Notes: generated by a model from the sequence alone, not told the origin. 64,000 nt of DNA from Oceanicaulis sp. MMSF_3324 (GCF_030733545.1 NZ_JASHIU010000006.1:1-64000); one strand, 5' to 3'. Shown: positions 38,072 through 51,379, counted from the stretch's first letter. A program made the numbers and translations.

Positions 38072-39399
38072 GTTCAGACGCCGCCTCAGACGCTGTGCCG
38101 CAAGCGGGCGCACGCCCGTTCTCTCGCTATGAATTCCTTCTGGCGTTCAAGTATTTGCGGGCGCGTCGCAAGCATGGCGGCGTAACCCTGATCTCGGTGA
38201 TTTCCTTTGTGGGGATCATGCTGGCGGTTGCGGTCCTGATCACAGTGATGAGCGTGATGAACGGCTTCCGGCACGAGTTGCTGACCCGGCTTCTGGGCGT
38301 GCAGCCGCATATCTATGTCACCGTGCCCGCCGATCAGGGCGAGCTGGCGGAAACGCTGGCCGATCGCATTCGTGAGCTGGAGGGCGTGCGTCAGGCAGGT
38401 CCGGTCGCCACAGGACAGGCGCTGGTCACGTCGGGGCGGTCGGCCGCTTTCGCCTCGGTTTCGGGCGTGCGGCCGGAGGATCTGGCCCGGTTCGATCTGA
38501 TCACCGGCGCCCAGGGCGCGGATGAGGCGGGCGGCGGGCTTGTCGCGGGCTCGATCGGTCAGTTCGGCGAGGGCCGCAATGGCGGCGATGTCATCATCAT
38601 GGGCGCGGTCATGGCCAGTCAGCTGGGCGTGGGCGTGGGGGACCAGGTGACTCTGGTTTCGCCCCAGGGCGCCAATACCGCGCTCGGCATGACGCCGCGC
38701 TCCAAACGCTACACCATCGGCGCGCTGCTGAGCGTGGGGGTGCAGGACCTCGATCAGATCCTGGTTTACATGCCGCTCAATCAGGCCGCGCTCTTTTTCA
38801 ACAAACCCGCCCAGGGCGATTACATCGATGTGCGCATTGCCGATGCCGATGCGCCCGAACCCGTCATGGAGCGGATCCGCGCCATCGCGCCCCAGGGCAG
38901 TGTCATGTTCGACTGGCGACGGCAGAACCAGGCCTTCTGGAATGCGCTGCAGGTGGAACGGGTCGCCATGCGGCTGATCCTGTCGGCGATCGTGCTGATT
39001 GCGGCCATGAACATCATTTCCGGCCTGGTCATGCTGGTGAAGAACAAGACCCGCGATATCGCCATCCTGCGCACCATGGGCGCCAGCCAGGGCGCGGTGA
39101 TGCGGATCTTCCTGATTGCGGGCGCGGCTGTGGGCGTGCTCGGAACGCTTGCGGGCATCGGTCTGGGGCTGCTGGCCGTGATCGGCATCGGACCGTTGCA
39201 GGACTTTGTGAGCTGGGTCAGCGGCGTGAACGTGTTCGACCCCAGCGTCTATTCGCTCTACCGCCTGCCGGCGCGGCTCGATTGGGGCGAAGTGGCTTTC
39301 GTGTCCTTCTGGGGCTTCTTCACCTCGCTGGTGGCGACCCTTGCGCCCAGCTGGCGGGCGGGCCGCATCGATCCCGTGGAGGCGCTTCGCTATGAGTAA
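38068..39399 (+). CDS. lolC: Lipoprotein-releasing ABC permease LolC/LolE family
   Basis: A 443-residue permease with four spans: about 45-70 ([28 protein letters not shown]), a large periplasmic domain, and three near the C-terminus ([26 protein letters not shown] is the conserved loop). With LolD it pulls mature lipoproteins from the inner membrane to LolA. Only one permease gene is present before lolD, so the complex is probably a homodimer. GTG start overlapping proS. Confidence 0.93.
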   Translation: MSSDAASDAVPQAGARPFSRYEFLLAFKYLRARRKHGGVTLISVISFVGIMLAVAVLITVMSVMNGFRHELLTRLLGVQPHIYVTVPADQGELAETLADRIRELEGVRQAGPVATGQALVTSGRSAAFASVSGVRPEDLARFDLITGAQGADEAGGGLVAGSIGQFGEGRNGGDVIIMGAVMASQLGVGVGDQVTLVSPQGANTALGMTPRSKRYTIGALLSVGVQDLDQILVYMPLNQAALFFNKPAQGDYIDVRIADADAPEPVMERIRAIAPQGSVMFDWRRQNQAFWNALQVERVAMRLILSAIVLIAAMNIISGLVMLVKNKTRDIAILRTMGASQGAVMRIFLIAGAAVGVLGTLAGIGLGLLAVIGIGPLQDFVSWVSGVNVFDPSVYSLYRLPARLDWGEVAFVSFWGFFTSLVATLAPSWRAGRIDPVEALRYE

Positions 39400-40081
39400 A
39401 CCGGCGCTCTCCCTGCGCGGCATTACGCGGATCTACGAAACCGAAGGTGAGCGCCTGGAGGTGCTGACCAATGCCGATCTGGATCTGAATGCCGGCGAGC
39501 TTGTCGGCCTTGTGGGACCGTCTGGTTCGGGCAAGTCGTCTTTGTTGCACGCCGCCGCCTTGCTCGAGGCGCCCAATGCGGGCGAGGTCTGGATTGGCGG
39601 TCAGAACGGACTGGCTTTGAGCGAGCGAGAGCGCACCGCCCTGAGGCGTCGTGAAGTCGGTTTTGTCTATCAATTCCATCACTTGCTACCAGAGCTTGAT
39701 GCGCTCGATAACGTGGCCTTGCCGCGCATGATCGCCGGTGCGGGCCAGAAAGAAGCGCGGGAAGCCGCCCAGGCGCAGCTTGAAGCTCTGGGATTGGGCG
39801 GCCGTCTGCATCACCGTCCCGGACAATTGTCGGGCGGCGAACAGCAACGGGTGGCCATTGCGCGTGCGCTGGTGAACGAACCGCGCATCCTGCTCGCGGA
39901 CGAGCCCACTGGCAATCTTGACCCGACCACCTCCGACCAGGTCTTCGCCGCGCTGGCGCGGGCCTGTCGGGAGGCGGGCGCGGCGGCCCTGATCGCCACG
40001 CATAATCATGAACTGGCGGGTCGCATGGACCGGGTCATGACGCTCGATCAGGGGCGCGTCGTGGCCTGGACTGACGCCTGA
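39392..40081 (+). CDS. lolD: Lipoprotein-releasing system ATPase LolD
   Basis: A 229-residue ABC ATPase with Walker [10 protein letters not shown], the [15 protein letters not shown] signature, Walker [13 protein letters not shown] and a switch His in IATHNH. The ATG at 39392 overlaps the permease stop by 8 nt. It supplies energy for lipoprotein release. Confidence 0.95.
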   Translation: MSKPALSLRGITRIYETEGERLEVLTNADLDLNAGELVGLVGPSGSGKSSLLHAAALLEAPNAGEVWIGGQNGLALSERERTALRRREVGFVYQFHHLLPELDALDNVALPRMIAGAGQKEAREAAQAQLEALGLGGRLHHRPGQLSGGEQQRVAIARALVNEPRILLADEPTGNLDPTTSDQVFAALARACREAGAAALIATHNHELAGRMDRVMTLDQGRVVAWTDA

Positions 40082-40096
40082 CGGCGCGGCATCTCT

Positions 40097-40111
40097 GTTC
40101 CGGAAATGTTC
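40097..40111. promoter_or_regulatory. Perfect alphaproteobacterial LexA box
   Basis: GTTC CGGAAAT GTTC exactly fits the alphaproteobacterial SOS box GTTC-N7-GTTC. It lies 16 nt after lolD and 133 nt before the 30-codon gene. The interior is less AT-rich than in strong sites, so binding may be moderate. Confidence 0.65.
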
Positions 40112-40157
40112 TAAGTCGCGGGTTTTCCGCAGCTTTTAAGGCCGAATCAAAATCCGC

Positions 40158-40207
40158 TTGACGCGCGGAACAAAAGCAGAAAACATGCAATGGAACAAAA
40201 CAGGAAT
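40158..40207 (+). promoter_or_regulatory. Promoter overlapped by near-consensus LexA sites
   Basis: TTGACG at 40158-40163 is a good -35 element, with a weak -10 (AAACAT) 17 bp downstream. GAAC-AAAAGCA-GAAA at 40168-40182 matches the reverse SOS box GAAC-N7-GAAC at 7 of 8 fixed positions and falls between the -35 and -10. GAAC-AAAACAG-GAAT at 40193-40207 matches 7 of 8 and would cover the start site. GGAACAAAA is a direct repeat (40167-40175 and 40192-40200). This arrangement is what LexA-repressed promoters look like. Confidence 0.6.
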
Positions 40208-40243
40208 AGCTGCTTTTGAGGCAGCTGATCAAGGAGTTGTCCC

Positions 40244-40336
40244 ATGCGAAACCTGATTGAAGATATGACCTCCGCCGCTGTCATCGTCGGCTTTATCGCT
40301 GTCGCACTCAGCCTGTCAGCCGCACTCGCGGGCTGA
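40244..40336 (+). CDS. sidA: 30-residue single-span protein, candidate SidA-like SOS division inhibitor
   Basis: A 30-codon gene (ATG CGA AAC CTG ... GCG GGC TGA) with a near-perfect ribosome binding site, AAGGAG at 40231-40236. The protein starts MRNLIEDM and continues as one hydrophobic helix of about 20 residues rich in Ala, Val, Ile and Leu, ending in LAG. It is preceded by a perfect and two near-perfect LexA boxes and a small hairpin, AGCTGC/GCAGCT, at 40208-40226. Caulobacter SidA is a 29-residue SOS-induced inner-membrane peptide that blocks the divisome at FtsW/FtsN; length, topology and regulation match. Sequence homology is not testable by eye at this length. It sits between lolD and dnaE. 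Confidence 0.65.
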   Translation: MRNLIEDMTSAAVIVGFIAVALSLSAALAG

Positions 40337-40397
40337 CCTGAGGGAGAGGCGGGGTCTAGAGTGCAAGCCTGATTCCGCCCGAGCTGGAGCGCCTGTC

Positions 40398-43850
<3,453 letters not shown>

Positions 43851-44105
43851 TTTGGCGTCTCGTCCTGAGCTTTGCTGACAAAGTCCGGCTTCTGAGTGCG
43901 ACAAAGGCGGAATTCTCCGCCCTCATGGCTTGCTCCCAAGCCCTCATGCCCGTATAAGCGCGCCCGATCCCGCACGCGGAGCTTCGGCTTTTCATGGTGA
44001 AAAGTCGCTCCGGTGTCGCAAGTCATGTCTGAAGGCCAGATCCGGTCCGAAGGCGTGAGGCGCGGCTCCGCTCCGCGGAGGCCAACCGGAAAAGGACCCG
44101 AAATC

Positions 44106-44945
44106 ATGGCTCTTCCTGAATTCTCCATGCGCCAGCTGCTTGAAGCCGGCTGTCACTTTGGTCACCAGACCCACCGCTGGAACCCGAAGATGAAAGAATA
44201 CATCTTCGGCGAACGCGCCAACATCCACATCATCGACCTGTCGCAGACCGTTCCGATGCTGCACCAGGCGCTGGTGAAGGTGCGTGAAGTCGCCGCCAAG
44301 GGCGGCCGCGTTCTGTTCGTGGGCACCAAGCGTCAGGCCGCCGAGCCGATCTCGCAGGCCGCGTCGCGCTGCGCGCAATACTACATGAACCACCGCTGGC
44401 TGGGCGGCACGCTCACCAACTGGCAGACCATCTCCAAGTCCATCGCGCGTCTGCGCGAGCTGGAATCCCTGCTGGACGCCGAAGGCGGCCCGCAAGGTCT
44501 GACCAAGAAAGAGATCCTGATGCTCACCCGTGAGCGCGAGAAGCTCGAGCGTTCTCTGGGCGGCATCAAGGAAATGGGCGGCACGCCGGACCTGATGTTC
44601 GTGATCGACACCAATAAGGAGTCCATCGCCATTCAGGAAGCCAAGCGCCTTGGCATCCCGGTCGTGGCCGTGGTCGACACCAACTGCGATCCCGACCCGA
44701 TCGATTTCCCGATCCCGGGCAATGACGACGCGTCGCGCGCCCTGTCGCTGTACTGCGACCTGATCGCGGACGCCGTGCTGGACGGCATTTCCGACAGCCA
44801 GGCGGCTCTGGGCATGGATCTGGGTGAATCCGACATGCCGAACGATGTCGCTCTGGGTCTGGAAGAAGGCGAAGCCGCCGCTGAAGAACCCAAAGCTGAA
44901 GAAGCTGTCGCTGTCGAAGCGCCGGCTGAAGACGCCAAATCCTAA
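44106..44945 (+). CDS. rpsB: 30S ribosomal protein S2
   Basis: A 279-residue S2 protein ([35 protein letters not shown]; later [12 protein letters not shown] and DTNKE). A C-terminal acidic Ala/Glu tail of about 40 residues is longer than in E. coli. AAAAGGA precedes the ATG at 44106. The 255-nt leader after dnaE contains a hairpin GGCGGA-ATTC-TCCGCC at 43906-43921 and CTTTTC/GAAAAG at about 43988-44004. Either could take part in S2 autoregulation, which is known in other bacteria, but I cannot identify the element. Confidence 0.96.
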   Translation: MALPEFSMRQLLEAGCHFGHQTHRWNPKMKEYIFGERANIHIIDLSQTVPMLHQALVKVREVAAKGGRVLFVGTKRQAAEPISQAASRCAQYYMNHRWLGGTLTNWQTISKSIARLRELESLLDAEGGPQGLTKKEILMLTREREKLERSLGGIKEMGGTPDLMFVIDTNKESIAIQEAKRLGIPVVAVVDTNCDPDPIDFPIPGNDDASRALSLYCDLIADAVLDGISDSQAALGMDLGESDMPNDVALGLEEGEAAAEEPKAEEAVAVEAPAEDAKS

Positions 44946-44977
44946 TAGCGCCTAGCGCGATCCAAGGAGACCTCCCC

Positions 44978-45919
44978 ATGGCTCAGATCACCGCCGCTCT
45001 CGTCAAAGAGCTCCGCGAAAAATCCGGCGCAGGCATGATGGACGCCAAGAAGGCGCTTGTGGAAGTTGATGGCGACATGGACGCCGCCATCGACTGGCTG
45101 CGCAAGAAGGGCCTGTCCAAGGCCGCCAAGAAGGCCGACCGCGTCGCCGCTGAAGGCCTGGTGGCCGTCAAGGCGGAAGAGCGGGGCGCCGGCATGGCTG
45201 CCGCTGCGGTCGAAGTGAACGCTGAAACCGACTTCGTGGCGCGTAACGAGCTGTTCCAGAACGCTGTGGCTGAAGTCGCAGGCCTGGCCATCGGCGCTAA
45301 CGATCTGGCGTCGCTGAAAGCGGCTCAGACCTCGGCCGGCAAGTCCGTCGACGACACGATGACCGACCTGATCGCCCAGATCGGCGAGAACATGTCCGTG
45401 CGTCGCGCCGAGACCCTGTCCGTGGATCCGGGTGTTGTGGCGGCTTACGTTCACAACGCCGCCGGCGACGGCATGGGCAAGATCGGCGTGCTGGTTGCGC
45501 TGAAGTCCGAAGGCGACAAGGCTGTTCTGGCGGATCTTGGCCGCAAGGTCGCCATGCACGTGGCCGCTGCGTCCCCGGCGCCGGCTCTGGCTGTGCATGA
45601 AGGCGAGCTGGACCAGGCCGTGGTCGAGAAGGAGCGTCAGGTCTTTGCTGACCAGGCGCGTGAATCCGGCAAGCCCGAGCAGATCATCGAGAAGATGGTC
45701 GAGGGCCGTCTGCGCAAATTCTACGAAGAAGTCGTGCTTCTCAAGCAGGTCTTCGTGTTCGACACCGACAAGACCGTCGGCGAGGCCCTGAAAGCGGCTG
45801 AAGCCGAAGCGGGCGCGCCGATCGAGCTGTCCGGCTTTGTCCGGATGGTTCTGGGCGAAGGCGTCGAGAAGAAAGAAGAAGACTTCGCCGCAGAAGTCGC
45901 AGCCGTCGCCAAAGGCTAA
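44978..45919 (+). CDS. tsf: Elongation factor Ts
   Basis: A 313-residue nucleotide-exchange factor for EF-Tu. It has the N-terminal UBA-like domain ([21 protein letters not shown]), then [17 protein letters not shown] and the core [24 protein letters not shown] stands before the ATG. It lies 32 nt after rpsB in the usual rpsB-tsf order. Confidence 0.97.
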   Translation: MAQITAALVKELREKSGAGMMDAKKALVEVDGDMDAAIDWLRKKGLSKAAKKADRVAAEGLVAVKAEERGAGMAAAAVEVNAETDFVARNELFQNAVAEVAGLAIGANDLASLKAAQTSAGKSVDDTMTDLIAQIGENMSVRRAETLSVDPGVVAAYVHNAAGDGMGKIGVLVALKSEGDKAVLADLGRKVAMHVAAASPAPALAVHEGELDQAVVEKERQVFADQARESGKPEQIIEKMVEGRLRKFYEEVVLLKQVFVFDTDKTVGEALKAAEAEAGAPIELSGFVRMVLGEGVEKKEEDFAAEVAAVAKG

Positions 45920-45925
45920 GATTTT

Positions 45926-45957
45926 CGGCCCGGGCTTGTGTATACACGTCCGGGCCG
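45926..45957 (+). terminator. Nested hairpin between tsf and pyrH
   Basis: CGGCCCGG at 45926-45933 pairs with CCGGGCCG at 45950-45957. The loop itself contains a perfect 10-bp palindrome, GTGTATACAC, at 45938-45947. There is no T run after the stem, so this may be an attenuator, an mRNA-processing site or a protein-binding dyad instead of a classic terminator. Confidence 0.45.
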
Positions 45958-45994
45958 GATTCCATCTGTAGACAGCATTCATGCGGAGATTGCC

Positions 45995-46741
45995 GTGACT
46001 GACACCGAGGACCGACCGTCAAAAACGCCTAAAGGCCCGTTCAAACGGGTTCTTTTGAAGGTTTCCGGTGAAGCCCTGATGGGCGATCAGCCTTACGGCA
46101 TCGACATGAACACCGCAGATCGCATCGCCCGGGAAGTGGGTGAGGCGGTCGAGGCCGGTTACGAGCTCTGCCTCGTCATCGGCGGCGGAAACATTTTCCG
46201 CGGTCTTACGGCCGCCGCCAAGGGCATGGAACGCGCCGCTGCCGACTATATGGGCATGCTGGCGACTGTGATGAACGCCTTGGCCATGCAGACCGCACTC
46301 GAGCGTGTTGGCGTTCAGACCCGGGTCCAGTCCGCCATTCCCATGACCACGGTGTGCGAGCCGTATATTCGCCGCCGGGCCGTGCGCCATATGGAGCGTG
46401 GCCGCGTGGTGATTTTCGCCGCGGGCACGGGCAATCCGTTTTTCACAACCGATACGGCGGCGGCTTTGCGCGCGGCTGAAATGGGGTGTGACGCCTTGTT
46501 CAAAGGCACCAGCGTGGATGGCGTCTATGATGATGACCCGCGCAAGAATCCGCAGGCCGAACGGTTTGAGTCCCTTGACTATATCGACGTTCTGGCGCGC
46601 GATCTGAAAGTTATGGATGCATCGGCGGTGACGCTGATGCGCGACAACCAGATACCGATCGTGGTGTTCAACATCCGCGAACAGGGCGGTCTCGCCCGTG
46701 TTCTGGATGGCGAGGGCGTTTGCACGGTCGTGGGCGGCTGA
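45995..46741 (+). CDS. pyrH: Uridylate kinase
   Basis: A 248-residue UMP kinase of the amino-acid-kinase fold, with [13 protein letters not shown] (phosphate binding), IGGGNIFRG, and the later [17 protein letters not shown] and [14 protein letters not shown]. It makes UDP from UMP for nucleic acid and UDP-sugar synthesis. I choose the GTG at 45995 (CGGAGA 7 nt upstream); longer readings run into the hairpin. Confidence 0.95.
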   Translation: MTDTEDRPSKTPKGPFKRVLLKVSGEALMGDQPYGIDMNTADRIAREVGEAVEAGYELCLVIGGGNIFRGLTAAAKGMERAAADYMGMLATVMNALAMQTALERVGVQTRVQSAIPMTTVCEPYIRRRAVRHMERGRVVIFAAGTGNPFFTTDTAAALRAAEMGCDALFKGTSVDGVYDDDPRKNPQAERFESLDYIDVLARDLKVMDASAVTLMRDNQIPIVVFNIREQGGLARVLDGEGVCTVVGG

Positions 46742-46774
46742 TCCGAGCCCGCCTTCAACAGGGGAGACACGGAC

Positions 46775-47332
46775 ATGTCCGGTTTCGACATTAAAGATAT
46801 CGAGCGCCGCATGGACGGCGCGATTGATGCGCTGAAAAAGGAATTCGGCGGCCTGCGCACCGGGCGTGCGAGCGCGAGCCTGCTCGATCCCATCAAGGTG
46901 GAAGCCTATGGCGCGATGACGCCGATCAACCAGGTCGGCAACGTCTCCGTGCCCGAGCCGCGCATGATCACCATCACCATCTGGGACAAGACGCTGGTCG
47001 GCCCGGTGGAAAAAGCGATTCGCAATTCCTCCCTGGGTCTGAACCCGGTGTCTGAAGGCGAAATGCTGCGCATCCCGATCCCGCCGCTCAACGAGGAGCG
47101 CCGCAATGAGCTGGCCAAGACCGCCGGCTCCTATGCGGAAAACGCCCGCATCGCCGTGCGCAATGTGCGCCGTGATGGCATGGACCAGCTCAAGCGTGAC
47201 GAAAAAGCGGGCGATATCAGCGAAGACGAGCACAAGAAGCTGGCGGACCAGATCCAGAAGCTGACGGACGCCAAGGTCGCCGCGATCGACGAACAGCTGA
47301 AGACCAAGCAGGAAGAAATCACCCAGGTCTGA
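46775..47332 (+). CDS. frr: Ribosome recycling factor
   Basis: A 185-residue RRF of standard length ([21 protein letters not shown] at the N-terminus, [16 protein letters not shown] in the middle, and a long helical C-terminus). With EF-G it splits post-termination ribosomes. GGGGAGA lies before the ATG. Usual position after pyrH. Confidence 0.97.
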   Translation: MSGFDIKDIERRMDGAIDALKKEFGGLRTGRASASLLDPIKVEAYGAMTPINQVGNVSVPEPRMITITIWDKTLVGPVEKAIRNSSLGLNPVSEGEMLRIPIPPLNEERRNELAKTAGSYAENARIAVRNVRRDGMDQLKRDEKAGDISEDEHKKLADQIQKLTDAKVAAIDEQLKTKQEEITQV

Positions 47333-47381
47333 TGGGACGGGCGCTCGCAAGAGCGCCCTTGACGGCGGGAGGGCCGTTTCC

Positions 47382-48101
47382 ATGAGCGAGACCGAACCGT
47401 CGGGCCCGGCGCCCCAGCACGTGGCCATCATCATGGATGGAAACGGTCGCTGGGCTGCGTCTCGTGGTCGTCCGCGCGCCTTTGGTCATCGCAAGGGGGT
47501 TGAGGCCGTCCGGGAGGCGGTCCGGAATGCGGGTGAGCTTGGCGTGCGCCATCTCACCCTGTTCAGTTTCTCGACCGAAAACTGGAACCGTCCCGCCGCC
47601 GAGGTGGAGGCCCTGTTCGAACTGTTGCGCCGCTTCGTCGCCGCTGATCTCGACCGCCTTCACGACGAGGGCGTGCGCGTCCGCATTCTGGGACGGCGCG
47701 AGGGCTTGAGCGAGGAGTTGCTCAATCTCATTGCTTCGGTGGAAAGCCGGACCGCCGAGAATGAGAAATTCTGCCTCAATATCGCGTTCAATTATGGCGG
47801 ACGCGATGAGATCGTCAGGGCCGCACGCCGGGCGGCGCTGGACCATGACGGGGATCTGTCAAAGCTGAGCGAAGCGGACTTCACTCAGTATCTCGATACA
47901 GCCGGCTTGCCGGATCCTGATCTCGTGATCCGGACAAGCGGCGAACATCGGATTTCCAATTTTCTGCTCTGGCAGGCCGCCTATGCCGAGTTCGTCTTCC
48001 TGGACACGCTCTGGCCGGACTTCGACAAGGCCGCGTTCGAGAGGGCCATCGCCGAATACGCCAACCGGGATCGCCGCTATGGCGGCGTACGCCATGGCTG
48101 A
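47382..48101 (+). CDS. uppS: Isoprenyl (undecaprenyl) diphosphate synthase
   Basis: A 239-residue cis-prenyltransferase with the catalytic Asp19 in IIMDGNGRWA, TLFSFSTENWNRP, FNYGGRDEI and RTSGEHRISNFLLWQAAYAEF. It makes the C55 lipid carrier for peptidoglycan and polysaccharides. The stop overlaps the cdsA start by 8 nt. Confidence 0.95.
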   Translation: MSETEPSGPAPQHVAIIMDGNGRWAASRGRPRAFGHRKGVEAVREAVRNAGELGVRHLTLFSFSTENWNRPAAEVEALFELLRRFVAADLDRLHDEGVRVRILGRREGLSEELLNLIASVESRTAENEKFCLNIAFNYGGRDEIVRAARRAALDHDGDLSKLSEADFTQYLDTAGLPDPDLVIRTSGEHRISNFLLWQAAYAEFVFLDTLWPDFDKAAFERAIAEYANRDRRYGGVRHG

Positions 48102-48948
48102 ACAGCCATCTCCGGACGATCTTCCCGGGCCAGACCGCGCCCGTCGCGGTGATCCCATGTTTTCGCGACGGGTGCTGTCCGCACTGGTGCTCGCGCCCGT
48201 AGCCGTCGGGATGATCTTGTGGGGCGGCATCGCGTTTTCGATCTTCATTGCTGCTTTCGCTGCGGCCATGGCCTGGGAATGGGTGCGCATGTCCGATCCC
48301 GATGCGCCGCCACGAGCCTTCGCCATCGCCACCGGCGCCGCCGTGGGCGGCGTGCTGCTGGCCAGCCAGCTGGAACTGGCGGGCGCGGCGATCTGGATTG
48401 CGGGCGGCGCTCTGGCGGCGTTTGCGGACCGATGGCCCCGGGACAGAGCGTTCGAAGCCCTGTTCGGCGTGGCCTATGTGGCCCTGGCGGCATCGGTGCT
48501 TGCGGTGCTGCGAATTGATGAGATGACCGGGCTCGCCGGCATCATCTTCCTGATCAGCGTGGTCTGGGCCGCGGACACGTTCGCCTATCTGGCCGGGTCC
48601 TGGCTGGGCGGGTGGAAGCTGTTGCCGGCCGCCAGCCCCAACAAGACCTGGTCCGGGCTGGTTGCAGGCCTCGCCTTCGGCGTCATCGCCGGCGCGTTCG
48701 CTGCCTGGTGGGCAGGCTGGGATCCCCGGCATGGCGCGCTGCTGGCGGCTCCGACCGCATTGGCCGCAGTTGCAGGGGACCTGTTGATGTCGCTGGCCAA
48801 ACGCCGGTTCGGGGTCAAGGATGCAGGTACGGTGATACCGGGGCATGGAGGTGTTCTGGATCGTGTGGACGCCTTGATGATGGCCGCTCTGTTTGCTGGA
48901 GCCTGGGCTTTCATGGGGCCGGGCGGCTGGCCGGGAGGAAGCGCATGA
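48094..48948 (+). CDS. cdsA: Phosphatidate cytidylyltransferase
   Basis: A 284-residue polytopic enzyme of about eight spans, ending with the CDP-diacylglycerol synthase signature around DLLMSLAKRRFGVKDAGTVIPGHGGVLDRVDAL. It makes CDP-diacylglycerol for all phospholipids. The ATG at 48094 (AEQPSPDDLP follows the Met) overlaps uppS; a Met 22 residues later could also serve. The stop overlaps the dxr start. Confidence 0.93.
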   Translation: MAEQPSPDDLPGPDRARRGDPMFSRRVLSALVLAPVAVGMILWGGIAFSIFIAAFAAAMAWEWVRMSDPDAPPRAFAIATGAAVGGVLLASQLELAGAAIWIAGGALAAFADRWPRDRAFEALFGVAYVALAASVLAVLRIDEMTGLAGIIFLISVVWAADTFAYLAGSWLGGWKLLPAASPNKTWSGLVAGLAFGVIAGAFAAWWAGWDPRHGALLAAPTALAAVAGDLLMSLAKRRFGVKDAGTVIPGHGGVLDRVDALMMAALFAGAWAFMGPGGWPGGSA

Positions 48949-50126
48949 GCTCGCGCAAGATTACAATCCTGGGCGCCACCGGATCGGTGGGCCGCGCCAC
49001 GCTGGACCTCGTTGAACGCGCGCCTGAGGGCGCGTTTGAGGTGGTCGCGCTCACGGCGAACCATCAGGCTGAAGAGCTGGCCCAGCTGGCCAGACGTACA
49101 GGCGCGCAATTCTGCGCCGTAGCGGCGCCGGAAGCGGGCCCTGCGCTGGAAGCGGCGCTCAAGGACACCTCCATTCGCTGTGCAGCCGGACCGGATGCCA
49201 TCTGTGAGGCCGCCCGCCTGTCTGCTGACTGGGTGATGGCGGCGATTGTGGGGGCGGCGGGGCTGCCGCCGACGCTGGAAGCGGTCAAACGCGGCGCAGC
49301 CGTGGCGTTCGCCAATAAAGAAGCGCTCGTGTGTGCAGGGGATCTGTTCATGCGCGCCGCCCGGGAAGCCCAGGCGCGCCTCCTACCGGTCGACTCTGAG
49401 CATAATGCGATCTTCCAGGCTTTCGAAGAACGCCAGCGCGATAGCGTACGCCGGATCATCCTGACGGCGTCCGGCGGACCGTTCCGCAACTGGTCGCTTG
49501 AGGATATGGGGCAGGCGAGCCCGTCCCAGGCTGTGGCGCATCCCACCTGGAGCATGGGCGCGAAGATTTCAGTCGATAGTGCGACCATGATGAACAAGGG
49601 CCTTGAGATCATCGAGGCCTGCCATCTGTTCGGCCTGCCGCAATCGGATGTGGATGTGCTCGTACATCCAGAATCCATAGTCCATGGCCTCGTCGAATAT
49701 GCCGATGGCGGCATGCTCGCCCAGCTCGGCATGCCGGACATGCGCACGCCGATCGCCCATGCGCTAGCCTGGCCCGATCGCATCGAAACGCCTGTCGAAC
49801 GGCTTGATCTGGCGCTGCTGAGCCAGTTGAGCTTTGAAGCGCCAGACCCGGTGCGGTTTCCCGCCCTGGGGCTGGCGCGGAGCGCCTTTGATGCAGGGCG
49901 CGGTGCTCCGGCCATTTTCAACGCCGCCAATGAAGTGGCGGTCGCCGCCTTTCTGAATGGTCAGATTGGCTTTCTTGACATCGCGGCATGCGTCTCGGAC
50001 TCTCTGGAGCGAGGGGAGAAGGATGGCGTCGCCTCGGTCGAGCCATCCGACTTTGAGACTGTGTTGGAGGTTGACCGGCAAGGGCGCCGGTTGGCAACGG
50101 ATGCAGTTGAGCAGCGATTCCGCTAG
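48945..50126 (+). CDS. dxr: 1-deoxy-D-xylulose-5-phosphate reductoisomerase
   Basis: A 393-residue MEP-pathway enzyme. It has the NADPH motif GATGSVGRATLDL, LPVDSEHNAIFQ (metal-binding Asp and Glu), LTASGGPFR, and VDSATMMNKGLEIIEA with the second metal Glu region. It converts DXP to MEP, the source of isoprenoids used by the upstream uppS. GGGAGGAA lies 6 nt before the ATG, and the start overlaps cdsA by 4 nt. Confidence 0.96.
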   Translation: MSSRKITILGATGSVGRATLDLVERAPEGAFEVVALTANHQAEELAQLARRTGAQFCAVAAPEAGPALEAALKDTSIRCAAGPDAICEAARLSADWVMAAIVGAAGLPPTLEAVKRGAAVAFANKEALVCAGDLFMRAAREAQARLLPVDSEHNAIFQAFEERQRDSVRRIILTASGGPFRNWSLEDMGQASPSQAVAHPTWSMGAKISVDSATMMNKGLEIIEACHLFGLPQSDVDVLVHPESIVHGLVEYADGGMLAQLGMPDMRTPIAHALAWPDRIETPVERLDLALLSQLSFEAPDPVRFPALGLARSAFDAGRGAPAIFNAANEVAVAAFLNGQIGFLDIAACVSDSLERGEKDGVASVEPSDFETVLEVDRQGRRLATDAVEQRFR

Positions 50127-50151
50127 AGCGGGCGCTGCATAAGGAGACCAT

Positions 50152-51345
50152 ATGCTCGACTGGCTTGGGTCCGGGACCCTGTCCATTTTCGCCTTCATCC
50201 TTGTGATGGGCTTTGTCGTGATCATCCATGAACTGGGCCATTACTGGGCCGGACGGATGTGCGGCGTGCATGCGGACGCCTTTTCAATGGGCTTTGGGCC
50301 CACCTTGATCTCACGCACCGACAAGCTGGGCACGGTCTGGAAAGTCAGCGCCTTGCCGCTGGGCGGCTTTGTGCAATTCCGCGGCGACGCCAACGCCGCC
50401 AGCGCGCCTGATTACGATACGCTCGAGCAATTGCGTCGTGAGCATCCTGATCCGGACAGCGTTCTGCATTTCAAGCCTGTCTGGCAACGCGCCTTCATCG
50501 TGGCGGCGGGGCCGCTGGCCAATTTTCTGCTCGCCATCGTGCTCTTCGCCATTCTCGGTCTCGTCCAGGGCGAAGCCCGGCTGGAACCGCTGGTGGGCGA
50601 GGTCATGGAAGACAGCCCGGCCCAGCAGGCGGGCTTTCAGGCGGGTGATCTGGTCACGCGGATGGATAACACCCCGATCCGCGGCTTCACCGATATGACC
50701 GAATATGTGGTCACCCGCGCCGGCCAGCCCATTGACGTGACAGTTGAGCGGGACGGCGAGCCTGTCGTGCTCGAAGTGGTGCCGGCGCGTGTGATGCGCG
50801 ATGACAATCTGGGTGGTGAACGGCCTTTGGGCACGATCGGTATTCGCAGTTCTGTCGATGCGGAACGGATGATCTACCGCCCTGCGGTGTGGGAAGCGCC
50901 GATCTATGGCGTCACCCGGACCGTGGACACCACGGCGACCATCGTCAGCTATCTGTCGCGCCTGGTGACGGGCCGCGCTTCGACCGAACACATCAACGGT
51001 CCGGTCGGAATCGCCACAACGGCTGGTCAGCTTGCGAATATGGCGGTTAGCGATAATGGCGCCTCTCAGCCTGTGGCGTTGATGACGCGCCTTGAGCGCC
51101 TGGTCATCGTGATGATAGCGCTGTCAGCGTTGCTGAGTGTCGGACTGGGGTTAATGAATCTTCTGCCCATTCCGGTTCTCGACGGCGGTCACCTTGTGTA
51201 CTACGCCTATGAAGCTATAGCTAAACGCCCGCCGAGCCCGTCCGTCCAGGAATTGGGGTTTCGGCTGGGACTCGGCTTTATTCTGGCCATGTTCGTGGTG
51301 GCCACTTGGAATGATTTGAGTTATCTGCGCGGTCAGTTCCTGTGA
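50152..51345 (+). CDS. rseP: RIP site-2 protease RseP
   Basis: A 397-residue intramembrane zinc protease with the active-site HELGH at residues 26-30 in the first span and a second metal-site segment NLLPIPVLDGGHL near the C-terminus. One recognisable PDZ domain (about 125-200) lies between; E. coli RseP has two. It cuts anti-sigma factors and signal-peptide remnants. It sits next to bamA, as in many proteobacteria. Confidence 0.95.
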   Translation: MLDWLGSGTLSIFAFILVMGFVVIIHELGHYWAGRMCGVHADAFSMGFGPTLISRTDKLGTVWKVSALPLGGFVQFRGDANAASAPDYDTLEQLRREHPDPDSVLHFKPVWQRAFIVAAGPLANFLLAIVLFAILGLVQGEARLEPLVGEVMEDSPAQQAGFQAGDLVTRMDNTPIRGFTDMTEYVVTRAGQPIDVTVERDGEPVVLEVVPARVMRDDNLGGERPLGTIGIRSSVDAERMIYRPAVWEAPIYGVTRTVDTTATIVSYLSRLVTGRASTEHINGPVGIATTAGQLANMAVSDNGASQPVALMTRLERLVIVMIALSALLSVGLGLMNLLPIPVLDGGHLVYYAYEAIAKRPPSPSVQELGFRLGLGFILAMFVVATWNDLSYLRGQFL

Positions 51346-51379
51346 TGGGGGCGTCGCAGGCGAGGGACGAGGGCCTTTC

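Noticed and set aside
43906-43921. Hairpin after dnaE as intrinsic terminator
   Set aside because: A 6-bp stem without any T run is too weak to call; mentioned only with rpsB.
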